Part shown: positions 17,647 to 26,642 of the stretch, one piece after another
Position numbering within the stretch: position 1 is the first letter of the stretch
How the letters are laid out: the number at the start of each line of letters is the position of its first letter
Origin: Leeuwenhoekiella blandensis MED217
GTDB taxonomy: Bacteria > Bacteroidota > Bacteroidia > Flavobacteriales > Flavobacteriaceae
Length of the DNA stretch: 64,000 nt
NCBI RefSeq assembly: GCF_000152985.1
Contig: NZ_CH672395.1
Coordinates: 1,154,567 to 1,218,566, forward strand
Reading direction: 5' to 3'
Made by a program: the position numbers and the translations under genes
The notes under the pieces: model-generated
Database searches by the model: none
What the model was told of the DNA's origin: nothing
The model's input: the letters and a program-made list of their open reading frames with translations, nothing else

Positions 17647-20454
17647 TTAAAGTTGTTGGTCTGGCGTACGGCGCTGCTCGTATTTGAGGTCGCTCAACAC
17701 GCTAGATTTGATTCCTATAAAGAAGTTCCAAGATGCATAGGTGCCAAAGGGTGTCCAGGCAAACGTCATATTAAAACTCTCTAAATCCCGAGCAAAACGC
17801 AATTGCGTAGGAGTGAATTTGCCTGTGGTCAGGTCAATACCCGATGAAGCTCCTACAAACCATTTTTCGCCCAATTCTACATCACCACTAAAGTTGATCG
17901 CGTGCGAAGTGATCGCATTTTGGCGTGCCGCATTCCCATAATTCACATTATAATTCACACGTAAATTCCAAGGGATGGTGTAGTTGTAAAGTTCTTGATT
18001 TTCATCAGGGTCTTCATCTGCACCTTCGGTATCGTTAAATTTATTCTGAAGCTGCCTGCTGTCTTCACCAAGGAGGTTATCGCGCCTCCCGCCGTTACGG
18101 GCTGTTTGCGTGTCTTCTCCTTCACGGTCATCATTTTCCTTTCCAAAGCTTTTACTGCTGAAGGAATAGCCAAAGTTGGCACTCGCATTGGTAAGTCTAA
18201 ATAAGCTTCCGCCGTTGGCGATATTCAGTTTGTCAATACGTCTGTTATTGTTATTTAGCGCATAAGGGTCAAGGATCATATTAAAATTGACACTTAATTT
18301 GCTTTGAATAATAGGAATGGTACCACGCACTGATACCGGACTCAATTTTAGACTGTCTGCCAGAAAGTTATAATTTGTCGAGATCGCCAAGTTGCTGATG
18401 AGGTCGATCTTTTTGGGTTCTACAGCCGTACTGTCTTTGTCTCGTACTTTGGCCTCAACGGTGTTATTGATGCTTAAACTTACTCCACTAGAGCTAAAAT
18501 TACTTGGAGCACCATAAAAACCACCTTCAAATCGAGAATAGCTTACCTCACGGGTTAAATTTCCATTGGGGTTGTTGAGTTCGGACGCGAGAAACGTCTC
18601 GTAATATTGATCAAAACCCGGGTTGTAATTAAAAGAAAGCGAAGGCTTCATCGTATGCCGTATGGCTTGTATTTTTTTATCGTCGCCGAAGTTAGCCTGC
18701 CCGTAAACCGTGGTACCTACGCTGGTGCTAAAATTATAAGTTGTAAAACGATCAAAACCACCTATGGTATCTTGCACAATTTCGCGTAGCGTAGGATCAA
18801 AACGCTGATCGATAGTTTCAAAAACCCAGCTTTCCTGAACGTTTGTACTTGCCGAAACACTAAAGTGCTTGAACAGTTTAAAGTTGGTAGTGATAGGGAT
18901 ACTATGGCGTACGCCTAACTCAGCATCTCTAAACATTTGCGGTGTAAAAAATAAACTATCTGTGGTTTCAAAGCGGTTTTCGCCGCTCATACTGTAGTTG
19001 AAATTTATATTTTGAAAAAAGCCCTTTTTGCTGCCTGAAGAAGGTGCGAAAGGGTAAATTCGATCTACGTTAAGCTGTACACTGGGCAAGGTCATATTAA
19101 TTGCTTGCGTTCGGGTGTTTTGAGAATGTCGTGCGGTTAACGCCAGATTGACCTGCGGAACCGTTTGAAAGGTTTTAGAATAAGAAACCGAAGAGCTCAA
19201 AGTATTTGTTAATCTACTCGCTGTGTTATCGATGTTTGTAGATTGCTGGAAATAATTGCTACTTCCCAAGTTTACCGAAGCAGAAAAACGCGAATTAGGA
19301 CTCGCCTTGGTATCCTGACTATGTGACCACTGAATGTTATAGGTGTTGGTTTCAGAGAAGTCGGGTAAACCGCGCTCACTGTTGAGCAGGCGTTCAAAAC
19401 GAATGTTCACGTTTCCGCTAAAGCTGTAGCGCTTCCTGTAACTGCTGGCTGCCCGTAAGGCGTAGCTTCCGTTAGTATAATAATCTCCTGTTAAGGTGAG
19501 ATCCATATAATCGTTTACCGCAAAATAATATCCCCCGTTCTGCAGGAAATAGCCACGCTCATTATTCTCCCCGGGAGAAGGCATAATAAATCCCGAAACG
19601 CTGGTTTCTTTTTCCATAGGGAAATAAGAAAACGGTACTCCTAAGGGTATGGGAACATCATATACGAACATGTTCACAAGACCGGTGACAATCTTTTTGT
19701 TGGGTACAAATTTTACTTTGCGCGCATAAAAATAATATTCGGGGTCGTCTTCATTTTCACTGGTGGTGAAGCGCACATTTTTCATGAACACTACAGAGTC
19801 GTTCACCCGTTTACTTACTTCATTTTTAATATAAAATTCTTGCTGCTGTGTACGCGAACCGTAAATAAGCGCTTTTTCGGTCTTGAAATTATATTTGATC
19901 GAATCGGGTTCTACGGTATTTGGGCCTTGAACAAAAACAGGCGGCTGGTTATAACCCGTAGAATCGGTTATTCCTTTAGCAAAAACCGTGTTGGTATTGT
20001 TGTCTACAATTATTTGACCGGCCGTGATGGTAATATCGGTATAAGCAACCTTTGCCTCATTGTAGAGATAAAGCTTATTCTCGCGGCGGTCAAAAGTAGA
20101 ATAGTCTGTGGCGCTGTATTTTACAATATCGGTAAGCGCCTCGCGAGGAGCTGCGATACTATCTTTTAGCGTACTATCTTGTTGCTGTTCTGTAACTTGT
20201 TCGGGAAGTAAAGACCCGGTAGGCTTGAGTCGGTTGTCTATGTTTGCCGTGTCTGCAGGGATCGTTTTTAAAGTATTAATCGGTAGGTCTTGAGCCCACA
20301 AAGACCCATAGCAAATAAGGCTTAAGCCTAAAATGAGCAGTACGGAAAGGATCTTTGTTTGCAATGGGATTAATACTATTTTTGTAAATGTAAGGGCAAA
20401 TTTCAAAGTGCCAAAATTACATCTATTTTTTAGAAGCCCTAAAGTAATGCGCAT
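17647..20454 (-). CDS. lptD: LptD-like outer-membrane lipopolysaccharide assembly protein
   Basis: A 935-residue protein with an N-terminal signal peptide, an OstA/LptA-like beta-jellyroll (LYLYNEAKVAYTDITITAGQIIVDNNTNTVFAKG, about residues 125-165) and a long C-terminal beta-barrel of alternating aromatic strands (FNYSMSGENRFE, LSFNYNPGFDQYY, MTFAWTPFG). This matches Bacteroidota LptD, which inserts LPS into the outer leaflet. The most upstream start is ATG at 20454, but TTG at 20364 gives the compact signal peptide LQTKILSVLLILGLSLICYGSLWA, which fits better. It is divergent from the amidase and leads a unit with ridA. Confidence 0.87.
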   Translation of the reverse strand: MRITLGLLKNRCNFGTLKFALTFTKIVLIPLQTKILSVLLILGLSLICYGSLWAQDLPINTLKTIPADTANIDNRLKPTGSLLPEQVTEQQQDSTLKDSIAAPREALTDIVKYSATDYSTFDRRENKLYLYNEAKVAYTDITITAGQIIVDNNTNTVFAKGITDSTGYNQPPVFVQGPNTVEPDSIKYNFKTEKALIYGSRTQQQEFYIKNEVSKRVNDSVVFMKNVRFTTSENEDDPEYYFYARKVKFVPNKKIVTGLVNMFVYDVPIPLGVPFSYFPMEKETSVSGFIMPSPGENNERGYFLQNGGYYFAVNDYMDLTLTGDYYTNGSYALRAASSYRKRYSFSGNVNIRFERLLNSERGLPDFSETNTYNIQWSHSQDTKASPNSRFSASVNLGSSNYFQQSTNIDNTASRLTNTLSSSVSYSKTFQTVPQVNLALTARHSQNTRTQAINMTLPSVQLNVDRIYPFAPSSGSKKGFFQNINFNYSMSGENRFETTDSLFFTPQMFRDAELGVRHSIPITTNFKLFKHFSVSASTNVQESWVFETIDQRFDPTLREIVQDTIGGFDRFTTYNFSTSVGTTVYGQANFGDDKKIQAIRHTMKPSLSFNYNPGFDQYYETFLASELNNPNGNLTREVSYSRFEGGFYGAPSNFSSSGVSLSINNTVEAKVRDKDSTAVEPKKIDLISNLAISTNYNFLADSLKLSPVSVRGTIPIIQSKLSVNFNMILDPYALNNNNRRIDKLNIANGGSLFRLTNASANFGYSFSSKSFGKENDDREGEDTQTARNGGRRDNLLGEDSRQLQNKFNDTEGADEDPDENQELYNYTIPWNLRVNYNVNYGNAARQNAITSHAINFSGDVELGEKWFVGASSGIDLTTGKFTPTQLRFARDLESFNMTFAWTPFGTYASWNFFIGIKSSVLSDLKYEQRRTPDQQL

Positions 20455-20593
20455 TAAATCTGTGCGCTTAAAACTTTAGTGATGTTCTAATTTTTTTGAT
20501 TTTTGATGAATGATAAAATCTAAAGCGCTACCTATAATTTAATCTGGCCTGCAATTTGCAAAATACAAGGTGGTTTTAAGACGTTACCCAAAT

Positions 20594-21691
20594 ATGAGAA
20601 CGACAACAATCTATATATTAGTATTTTTAATTACACTTCCTTTTCAGCGAGCTTTAGCTAATCTTAAGCCTGTTGACTCTAAGCGATTTGTAGTGGTGAT
20701 AGACGCCGGACACGGTGGTAAAGATCCGGGTAAAAATGCACGAGGAGCAATCCTTGAAAAAGATATTGCGCTTAAAATCGCATTGCTTATAGGCGAAGAA
20801 TTGCAAAAACAAAAAGATATAGAAATCGTTTATACGCGTAAAACCGATGTGTTTGTTGAATTGGATGAACGTGGTGCGATTGCTAACAGAGCGGAAGCAG
20901 ATTTGTTTATTTCGGTGCATTGTAACGCGCATAATTCACAGGCTTCAGGAGCCGAAACCTATGTTTTAGGATTGCACCGAAACAAAACCAATTTTGAAGT
21001 AGCAAAGGCCGAAAACGAGGTGATCTATCTGGAGGACAACTACGAGGAGAAATATGCACAGTATAATTTAAATTCTCCCGAATCACTTATCGGGTTGACC
21101 TTGATGCAAGAAGAATTTCTAGATCAGAGTATTCAGCTTGCGAGTTATGTGCAAGATAATTTCCGTCAGAAATTGCACCGCAAAGACCGAAGCGTCAAAC
21201 AGGCGGGATTTGTGGTTTTGCACCAAACCGTTATGCCTAGTATTCTTATTGAAACCGGTTTTATCACCAATACCGAAGAAGGGCGTTATCTTAATTCTTC
21301 AAAAGGTCAGCGTGATATTGCACACGCAGTAGCACAGGCGGTGGTAAAGTATAAAGAGAATGTGACCACTAATGATTTTTTAGGCGTTAAAAAAGTAGTG
21401 CCTGCAGTAGAGGTAAACGATGTGGTGGTTAAAGATGCCATTTTCAAAGTACAAATAGCGGCTAGTAGCAGAAGTTTAGAAACAAAGCCTTATAACTTTA
21501 AAGGCTTGCGAGGTATTCAGCGCAGTAAAGAAGGCAAGCTTTATAAATACTACTACGGCGACACTTCAAATTATACCGAAATAGAACGTATGCTTCGGGA
21601 AGCCAAGGCTAAAGGTTATACTACGGCATACATTGTGGCCTTCAAAAATGGAATCAAGCAAAACGCTAATGATTTTATAAATAAAAGTTAG
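20594..21691 (+). CDS. N-acetylmuramoyl-L-alanine amidase (Amidase_3)
   Basis: A 365-residue exported amidase. After a signal peptide (residues 1-20, ITLPFQRALA) comes the zinc amidase_3 domain, with VVIDAGHGGKDPGKNARGAILEKDIALKIA (first zinc His and Glu), ADLFISVHCNAHNS (second His) and PSILIETGFITN (catalytic Glu). These enzymes cut the bond between MurNAc and L-Ala, splitting septal peptidoglycan. The C-terminal ~90 residues (AIFKVQIAASSRSLETKPYNFKGLRGIQRSKEGKLYKYYYG) resemble a SPOR domain, which binds denuded septal glycan. I chose the ATG at 20594; a GTG at 20570 is in frame. It is immediately upstream of the mlaD-like gene. Confidence 0.92.
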   Translation: MRTTTIYILVFLITLPFQRALANLKPVDSKRFVVVIDAGHGGKDPGKNARGAILEKDIALKIALLIGEELQKQKDIEIVYTRKTDVFVELDERGAIANRAEADLFISVHCNAHNSQASGAETYVLGLHRNKTNFEVAKAENEVIYLEDNYEEKYAQYNLNSPESLIGLTLMQEEFLDQSIQLASYVQDNFRQKLHRKDRSVKQAGFVVLHQTVMPSILIETGFITNTEEGRYLNSSKGQRDIAHAVAQAVVKYKENVTTNDFLGVKKVVPAVEVNDVVVKDAIFKVQIAASSRSLETKPYNFKGLRGIQRSKEGKLYKYYYGDTSNYTEIERMLREAKAKGYTTAYIVAFKNGIKQNANDFINKS

Positions 21692-21719
21692 GGCGTAAAG
21701 CCTTAATAGAATTTATTCC

Positions 21720-21727
21720 TAAATTTG
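21720..21727 (+). promoter_or_regulatory. Candidate -7 box before the mlaD-like gene
   Basis: TAAATTTG matches TAnnTTTG and lies 24 bases before the TTG start at 21751, although no clear -33 element was seen. Confidence 0.35.
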
Positions 21728-21750
21728 AGGCTCATCAAAAAAAAATTACA

Positions 21751-22701
21751 TTGAACATTTCTAGAGAAGTAAAAACAGGACTTCTGGCGGTAGTGGCCAT
21801 AGCTCTGCTGATCTTCGGTTACAGTTTTTTAAAAGGGAATAATCTTTTAAATAACGACCGTACATATTATGCCATCTACGATAACGTAGAAGGCTTATCA
21901 CCGGGTTCAAATGTCACAATAAATGGCCTTGTAGTAGGTAAGGTATTGTCTATAGATTTTGCAGATTCAAGAGGAGACTTGCTGGTCACTTTTAATGTTC
22001 AGAATGATTTTCAGTTCTCAACAAGTAGTAAAGCTCAAATTTATGGTGGCGGACTCATAGGCGGTAAAAACCTGTCTATTGTTCCGGATTATGAGCGAGG
22101 TGAAACTGCACAATCAGGAGACACGCTTGAAGGCACTATTGATGAAGGTATTTTTGAACTCGTTAATGAGCGTTTAACACCTTTACAGGCAAAAGTAGAA
22201 GAAGTGATCAATAGCACAGATTCTGTGTTGGTTGGCGTTTCTGATGTTTTAGATCAAAAAACCAGAAAGAATCTACGGGAAACGATTGCTCAAATAAGTG
22301 AAACTGCAACCAATTTTAATCAGGCTTCCCAAAATTTAAACAAACTACTTGCAGATAACGATCAAAAGCTCACCCGTACTTTTACCAATCTTGATGAGAT
22401 GTCTGCCAACTTTAATAAGGTAAGCGATAGTCTTTCTAAAGTAGACATTAATGCACTTGTCTTGCGTATGGAAAGCGTGCTTGCAGACTTTGAAAGCATC
22501 TCTTCAAAAATTGAAAACGGCGAAGGAACTCTGGGACAATTCATCAACGATGACCAGATGTATAATAACCTAGAGCGTGCTACCAAGCAAATGGAAGAGT
22601 TGATGCAAGACATCAAACTTAATCCAAAACGTTACGTACACTTTTCAGTATTTGGAAAAAATCCCGGACCTTACGAAGAGCCTAAAGATTCACTTAGATA
22701 A
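21751..22701 (+). CDS. MlaD/MCE-domain lipid-transport protein
   Basis: A 316-residue protein with one N-terminal membrane helix (LLAVVAIALLIFGYSFL), then one MCE domain at about residues 35-115 (YYAIYDNVEGLSPGSNVTINGLVVGKVLSIDF ending SIVPDYERG) and a long C-terminal helical stalk rich in Asn/Lys/Leu. MCE proteins form hexamers that carry phospholipids between the inner and outer membranes; here it could be the MlaD-type substrate-binding component. No permease or ATPase gene lies next to it. The start is TTG at 21751 because no ATG lies before the membrane helix. It is downstream of the amidase and five bases before the Fe-S gene, so the region may be one envelope-related unit. Confidence 0.88.
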   Translation: MNISREVKTGLLAVVAIALLIFGYSFLKGNNLLNNDRTYYAIYDNVEGLSPGSNVTINGLVVGKVLSIDFADSRGDLLVTFNVQNDFQFSTSSKAQIYGGGLIGGKNLSIVPDYERGETAQSGDTLEGTIDEGIFELVNERLTPLQAKVEEVINSTDSVLVGVSDVLDQKTRKNLRETIAQISETATNFNQASQNLNKLLADNDQKLTRTFTNLDEMSANFNKVSDSLSKVDINALVLRMESVLADFESISSKIENGEGTLGQFINDDQMYNNLERATKQMEELMQDIKLNPKRYVHFSVFGKNPGPYEEPKDSLR

Positions 22702-22706
22702 ACCTT

Positions 22707-24050
22707 ATGCAGTATTTACCTAATATTTTGTTTGTTATTGCCCTACTGGCAGGAGTTGGTTTTTTTGTGTTCAATATCAAAAAGCTAATTCGCAACATTA
22801 AGTTAGGTCGTGAAGAAGACCGCAGTGATAACAAAGGGCAGCGGTTTAAGAACATGGCCAAGATCGCTCTGGGTCAATATAAAATGGTCGTGCGCCCGGT
22901 GAGCGGTATCATTCACGTTTTAGTGTATCTCGGCTTTATCATTATAAATATTGAAGTGCTCGAGATTATCATCGATGGGATTTTCGGTACGCATCGAATT
23001 TTTAGTTTCCTCGGAGGATTTTATGATTTCCTGATTGGAGTCTTTGAGATTTTTGCGCTTTTGGTACTAGTAGGTGTGATCATATTTTGGATCCGCCGAA
23101 ACATACTTCATATCAAACGCTTCTTGAATAGAGAGATGAAAGGTTGGCCTAAGTTAGATGCGAACCTCATTCTTTATTTTGAAGTTGTACTGATGCTTTT
23201 GTTTTTAACAATGAACGCAGCAGATCTAAGCTTACAAACCAAAGGTGCCGAGCATTATGCAAGTGCAGAAGGCATCGTAGGAGCTTTCCCTGTAAGTCAG
23301 TTTATCGCACCGCTTTTTGAGAATATGAGCGTTGCATCATTAATATTAGTTGAGCGAGCGGCGTGGTGGATTCATATTTTAGGAATTCTGGTCTTTTTGA
23401 ATTATTTATATTATTCTAAGCATTTACATATTCTGCTTGCTTTTCCTAATACATATTTCGCACGATTGAAACCTCAGGGACAATTTGACAATTTAGAGGC
23501 GGTTACCAATGAAGTAAAATTGATGATGGATCCTGATGCTGATCCATATGCAATGCCTGAGGAAGGTGCAGAGGAAGAGGTTCCTGCGAAGTTTGGAGCG
23601 AGTGAGGCAACAGATTTAAGTTGGGCACAATTGCTTAATGCCTACACGTGTACAGAATGTGGTAGATGTACCAGCGAATGTCCTGCCAATCAAACCGGCA
23701 AAAAATTATCTCCGCGTAGAATTATGATGGCGACGCGCGATCGTATTGAAGATATTGGTAAAAATATAGATGCTAATAAAGGAACCTTCAAAGAAGATGG
23801 TAAGCAATTATTAGATGACTATATTAGCCGAGAAGAATTATGGGCGTGCACGACCTGTAATGCTTGTGTTGAAGCTTGCCCGGTAGGTATTAATCCATTA
23901 TCTATTATTATGGACATGCGTCAATACCTCGTAATGGAGCAAAGTGCTGCGCCAACAGACTTGAATAATGCGATGACCAATATCGAAAATAATGCAGCTC
24001 CTTGGCCGTTTAATCAAATGGATAGAGCCAATTGGATCAACGAGAATTAG
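22707..24050 (+). CDS. Membrane 4Fe-4S oxidoreductase with NarI-like domain (EtfD/HdrDE-like, N-terminal half)
   Basis: A 447-residue protein with about five or six membrane helices in the first 240 residues (a nitrate-reductase-gamma-like region with conserved His near helix ends) and two soluble 4Fe-4S clusters bound by C315-C318-C321-C325 (CTECGRCTSEC) and C381-C384-C387-C391 (CTTCNACVEAC). It resembles a protein that passes electrons between a soluble flavoprotein and quinone. The partner CCG-type subunit, normally fused in EtfD/HdrD, is encoded two genes downstream (24549), so the enzyme looks split. I infer an ETF:menaquinone-type role, but it is not proven. It starts five bases after the mlaD-like gene. 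Confidence 0.85.
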   Translation: MQYLPNILFVIALLAGVGFFVFNIKKLIRNIKLGREEDRSDNKGQRFKNMAKIALGQYKMVVRPVSGIIHVLVYLGFIIINIEVLEIIIDGIFGTHRIFSFLGGFYDFLIGVFEIFALLVLVGVIIFWIRRNILHIKRFLNREMKGWPKLDANLILYFEVVLMLLFLTMNAADLSLQTKGAEHYASAEGIVGAFPVSQFIAPLFENMSVASLILVERAAWWIHILGILVFLNYLYYSKHLHILLAFPNTYFARLKPQGQFDNLEAVTNEVKLMMDPDADPYAMPEEGAEEEVPAKFGASEATDLSWAQLLNAYTCTECGRCTSECPANQTGKKLSPRRIMMATRDRIEDIGKNIDANKGTFKEDGKQLLDDYISREELWACTTCNACVEACPVGINPLSIIMDMRQYLVMEQSAAPTDLNNAMTNIENNAAPWPFNQMDRANWINEN

Positions 24051-24083
24051 TAAACCAACCAGTAAAATCAAAATAGAGAACTC

Positions 24084-24518
24084 ATGAAAAAAGAGGAAGT
24101 AGACAAAATGTTAAGCGACAAGCTGCAAGACGGAGAACACGTAAGTCCGGTTTTGCCAGAAGGTGTTAAAAACTACCTCATTGACATAGACGGAACCATC
24201 ACAGAAGATGTTCCTAACGAAGAGCCAGAGCGTATGGCGACCTGTAAGCCGTTTCCAGATGCTTTAGCAACTTTAAACAAGTGGTATGATGAAGGTCATA
24301 TTATTTGCTTCTTTACTTCACGTACTGAAGAGCATCGCGAAGTGACCGAAAACTGGCTTAACGAGCACGGTTTCAATTATCACAGTTTGTTGATGGGGAA
24401 ACCACGTGGAGGTAATTACCACTGGATAGACAATCACCTGGTACGTGCTACACGTTACAAAGGGAAGTTTACAGATCTTGTAGAGAAAGATGTAACTATT
24501 GAGGTCTTTAAAGATTAA
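24084..24518 (+). CDS. HAD-superfamily small phosphatase-like protein
   Basis: A 144-residue protein. The segment YLIDIDGTITEDVP carries the HAD nucleophile motif DxDGT, with CFFTSRTEEHREVTENWLNEHG as motif II (a Ser/Thr next to an Arg) and HWIDNHLVRATRYK as the likely acidic motif IV. In database annotations such proteins are sometimes named phosphoheptose isomerase, but no SIS fold is present. The cap is minimal. It sits between the two halves of the split Fe-S oxidoreductase, with 33 and 30 bases on its sides, so it is co-transcribed with them, yet no functional link can be seen. Confidence 0.7.
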   Translation: MKKEEVDKMLSDKLQDGEHVSPVLPEGVKNYLIDIDGTITEDVPNEEPERMATCKPFPDALATLNKWYDEGHIICFFTSRTEEHREVTENWLNEHGFNYHSLLMGKPRGGNYHWIDNHLVRATRYKGKFTDLVEKDVTIEVFKD

Positions 24519-24548
24519 TTCTTTTAAATAAGAGCTAAAAATTAAATT

Positions 24549-25340
24549 ATGGCAGAAGCGATCAAGGTACCTACGATGGCCGAATATATGGCTCAGGGCA
24601 AATCCCCAGAAGTTTTATTTTGGGTGGGCTGCGCCGGAAGTTTTGACGATCGTGCCAAAAAGATCACAAAGGCCTTTGTTAAACTCTTAGCAAAAGCCGA
24701 AGTTGACTTTGCAGTACTCGGTACCGAAGAAAGCTGTACAGGAGATCCTGCTAAACGTGCGGGAAATGAATTTTTGTTTCAAATGCAGGCGGTTACCAAT
24801 ATTGAAGTTTTGAACGGATATGAGGTAAAAAAAATCGTTACTGCATGTCCGCATTGTTTCAATACCATTGCCAATGAGTATCCTGGTTTAGGCGGAAATT
24901 ATGAGGTGTTGCACCATACGCAGTTTTTAAAAGCCTTGATCAACGAGGGCCGACTTACCGTCGAAGGCGGAAAGTTTAAAGGTAAGCGTATTACTTTTCA
25001 CGACCCTTGTTACTTAGCAAGGGCCAATCGTATTTACGAAGCGCCACGGGACCTTCTAAAAAAACTAGAAGTAGAACTTGTAGAGATGCGACGTTGTAAA
25101 ACCAAAGGGTTTTGTTGCGGGGCAGGAGGGGCACAAATGTTTAAAGAGCCAGAACCCGGTACTCAGGATGTAAATATTGCTCGTACAGAAGAGGCGCTCG
25201 AGACCAAATCAGAAGTGATCGCCGCGGGTTGTCCATTTTGTAATACAATGATGACCGATGGTGTTAAGAATAAAGAAAAAGAAGATAGTGTACAGGTGTT
25301 AGACATCGCAGAAATGATAGCATCTGCAGAAGACTTGTAA
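24549..25340 (+). CDS. CCG-domain (Fe-S)-binding protein, HdrB/LutA-like subunit
   Basis: A 263-residue cytoplasmic protein with two cysteine-rich CCG-type domains. The first includes LFWVGCAGSFDDRAK and VTACPHCFNTI; the second includes FHDPCYLARANRIYEAPRDLL, MRRCKTKGFCCGAGGAQMF and GCPFCNTMM. This is the HdrB/D-type motif (CX(n)CCX(n)CXXC), which binds noncubane 4Fe-4S clusters. With the membrane protein at 22707 it reconstitutes the two halves of an EtfD/HdrD-like oxidoreductase. An IS element has inserted 12 bases after its stop, separating it from the terminator now at 26682. Confidence 0.88.
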   Translation: MAEAIKVPTMAEYMAQGKSPEVLFWVGCAGSFDDRAKKITKAFVKLLAKAEVDFAVLGTEESCTGDPAKRAGNEFLFQMQAVTNIEVLNGYEVKKIVTACPHCFNTIANEYPGLGGNYEVLHHTQFLKALINEGRLTVEGGKFKGKRITFHDPCYLARANRIYEAPRDLLKKLEVELVEMRRCKTKGFCCGAGGAQMFKEPEPGTQDVNIARTEEALETKSEVIAAGCPFCNTMMTDGVKNKEKEDSVQVLDIAEMIASAEDL

Positions 25341-25352
25341 AATATCTGTCTC

Positions 25353-25378
25353 TGAGTCGTCCTAAAATAGGTTGACAG
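25353..25378 (+). repeat. Left terminal inverted repeat of the IS
   Basis: Begins TGAGTCGTCCT and ends GTTGACAG. It pairs, with six mismatches, with the reverse complement of 26643-26668. Confidence 0.88.
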
Positions 25379-25389
25379 TTTTTAAAAGT

Positions 25390-26211
25390 TTAAATCAATC
25401 CGGTGAAGCTAGCTTCACCGGATTTTTTGTTGTGTATAAAATTAGGTGTTTTGTAGTTAAGGCTTAGATGTGGTCTTTCATTGTTATATGTTTTTATTGA
25501 CTGCTGAATCAACAGTCTGAGTTCTTTACCTGTATTGCATTTGTTTATGAAGAACTCTTCCTTCAATATCCCGTTAATTCGTTCTGCTAACGCATTTTGA
25601 TAGCAGTCATACCCATCTGTCATTGATGGTAATGCATTTGATCGCTTCAATTGAGTTTGATATAACGAGGAGCAATATTGCAAGCCTCTGTCAGAATGGT
25701 GTATTACCTCGCTTGATGTGGTTCTACTTTTATTAGCCATTTTCATTGCTTTAACTACATTTTCTGCACTCATATCATCACTTAGGTGGTAGCCCATTAT
25801 TTTTCTGCTAAAAGCGTCTGTCACCAAGGAAAGATAGTGAGTTCTTTCTCTACTCTTGATGTAAGTAATATCGCTTACAAAGTATTGCTCTGGTCTTACG
25901 GGCGTAACATCTTTCATCAGGTTGGGGTGTTTTTTTAGCCAATGCCTAGAATCTGTTGTTCTTGTGTAATTCTTTTTTTGTTTTATAAGCATTGATTCTG
26001 ACCTGAGATAGTCAAATAGGGCATCTCTGCCTATTTTAACTCCCATCTTTTGAAACTCAACCTTGAGTAAATAATACAGTTTACGAGTGCCTAGCCTTGG
26101 CATTTGCCGGCGGACCCTTAAAATCAGCGGTTTGATTAAAGCAAGTTCATCAGCTCTTATCTGTTCTCGCTTTTCTGATTGATAGACAGCCTGTCTGCTT
26201 ATCCCAAACAA
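25390..26211 (-). CDS. IS3-family transposase OrfB (DDE integrase domain)
   Basis: The catalytic part of the IS transposase. From the M at 26211 the N-terminal third is a HTH_21-like DNA-binding region (MPRLGTRKLYYLLK). The rve integrase core follows, with D114 (YFVSDITYI), D174 (VIHHSDRGLQYCS) and E210 (NALAERINGILKEEF), spaced D(35)E as in the DDE family. The reading frame is open upstream past this Met to the frameshift site near 26280 and encodes SIQRIRQEHRLSLSRCCRLFGIS, the usual OrfB N-terminus, so the natural product is an OrfAB fusion made by frameshifting. The 3' end lies inside a perfect palindrome (25398-25423). Confidence 0.93.
   Translation of the reverse strand: MFGISRQAVYQSEKREQIRADELALIKPLILRVRRQMPRLGTRKLYYLLKVEFQKMGVKIGRDALFDYLRSESMLIKQKKNYTRTTDSRHWLKKHPNLMKDVTPVRPEQYFVSDITYIKSRERTHYLSLVTDAFSRKIMGYHLSDDMSAENVVKAMKMANKSRTTSSEVIHHSDRGLQYCSSLYQTQLKRSNALPSMTDGYDCYQNALAERINGILKEEFFINKCNTGKELRLLIQQSIKTYNNERPHLSLNYKTPNFIHNKKSGEASFTGLI
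25398..25429 (+). terminator. Palindromic hairpin at the end of orfB, terminator for incoming plus-strand transcripts
   Basis: A 26-bp perfect palindrome (arms of 13 bp, ATCCGGTGAAGCT) is followed on the plus strand by TTTTTT. On the minus strand it encodes the last residues of OrfB and has no T run. So it can stop plus-strand read-through from the upstream Fe-S operon. Confidence 0.65.
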
Positions 26212-26231
26212 TCTGCAACAACGTGACAGGC

Positions 26232-26627
26232 TTAGTCGGTGTTCTTGCCGGATTCGTTGGATTGATTGGGCAAATGCTTTTTTCGAATAGAAGTTCCGTA
26301 TTGCTGATCTGAGATGTCGATCATCGTGTTGAGAATCTTATTTTTAAGCTTCTCATCTGATAGCTCTTTTTCAAGCCTCTTGATCTTTTGAGCAGGTGTT
26401 TCTTTCATTGTGTTACAGGTAAGTCTTGTCTTTGGTTTACTCCAGTCTAAGTTACCGTGTTTGCGTAACCAAACCAAAACAGTACTCCTTCCTTGAATAC
26501 CATATGCTTTTTGGGCTTGCTTATAAGTCATTTCGCCCTTTTCTACCTGAGATACAACCGCCAATTTAAAGCCTAAATTGTAATCACGCTGAGTGCGTTT
26601 CTTCTCAGCTCCTTCTGAGTCTTTCAT
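26232..26627 (-). CDS. IS3-family transposase OrfA
   Basis: A 131-residue DNA-binding protein. The N-terminal RDYNLGFKLAVVSQVEKGEMTYKQAQKAYGI is a helix-turn-helix of the HTH_Tnp_1 type that binds the IS ends, followed by IKRLEKELSDEKLKNKILNTMI, a leucine-zipper-like coiled coil used for multimerisation. The protein is produced alone, or fused to OrfB when ribosomes slip by -1 at the A AAA AAG heptamer close to its 3' end. Sequence looks intact. It lies on the minus strand, directly upstream of orfB. Confidence 0.92.
   Translation of the reverse strand: MKDSEGAEKKRTQRDYNLGFKLAVVSQVEKGEMTYKQAQKAYGIQGRSTVLVWLRKHGNLDWSKPKTRLTCNTMKETPAQKIKRLEKELSDEKLKNKILNTMIDISDQQYGTSIRKKHLPNQSNESGKNTD
26277..26283 (-). 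promoter_or_regulatory. Programmed -1 ribosomal frameshift heptamer (A AAA AAG)
   Basis: On the minus strand the sequence reads CGA AAA AAG CAT in the orfA frame. The heptamer A AAA AAG is the standard IS3-family slippery site; shifting -1 gives KAFAQSIQRIRQEHRLSL, which continues into orfB. Confidence 0.85.
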
Positions 26628-26642
26628 AAATAAGTCGAATTT

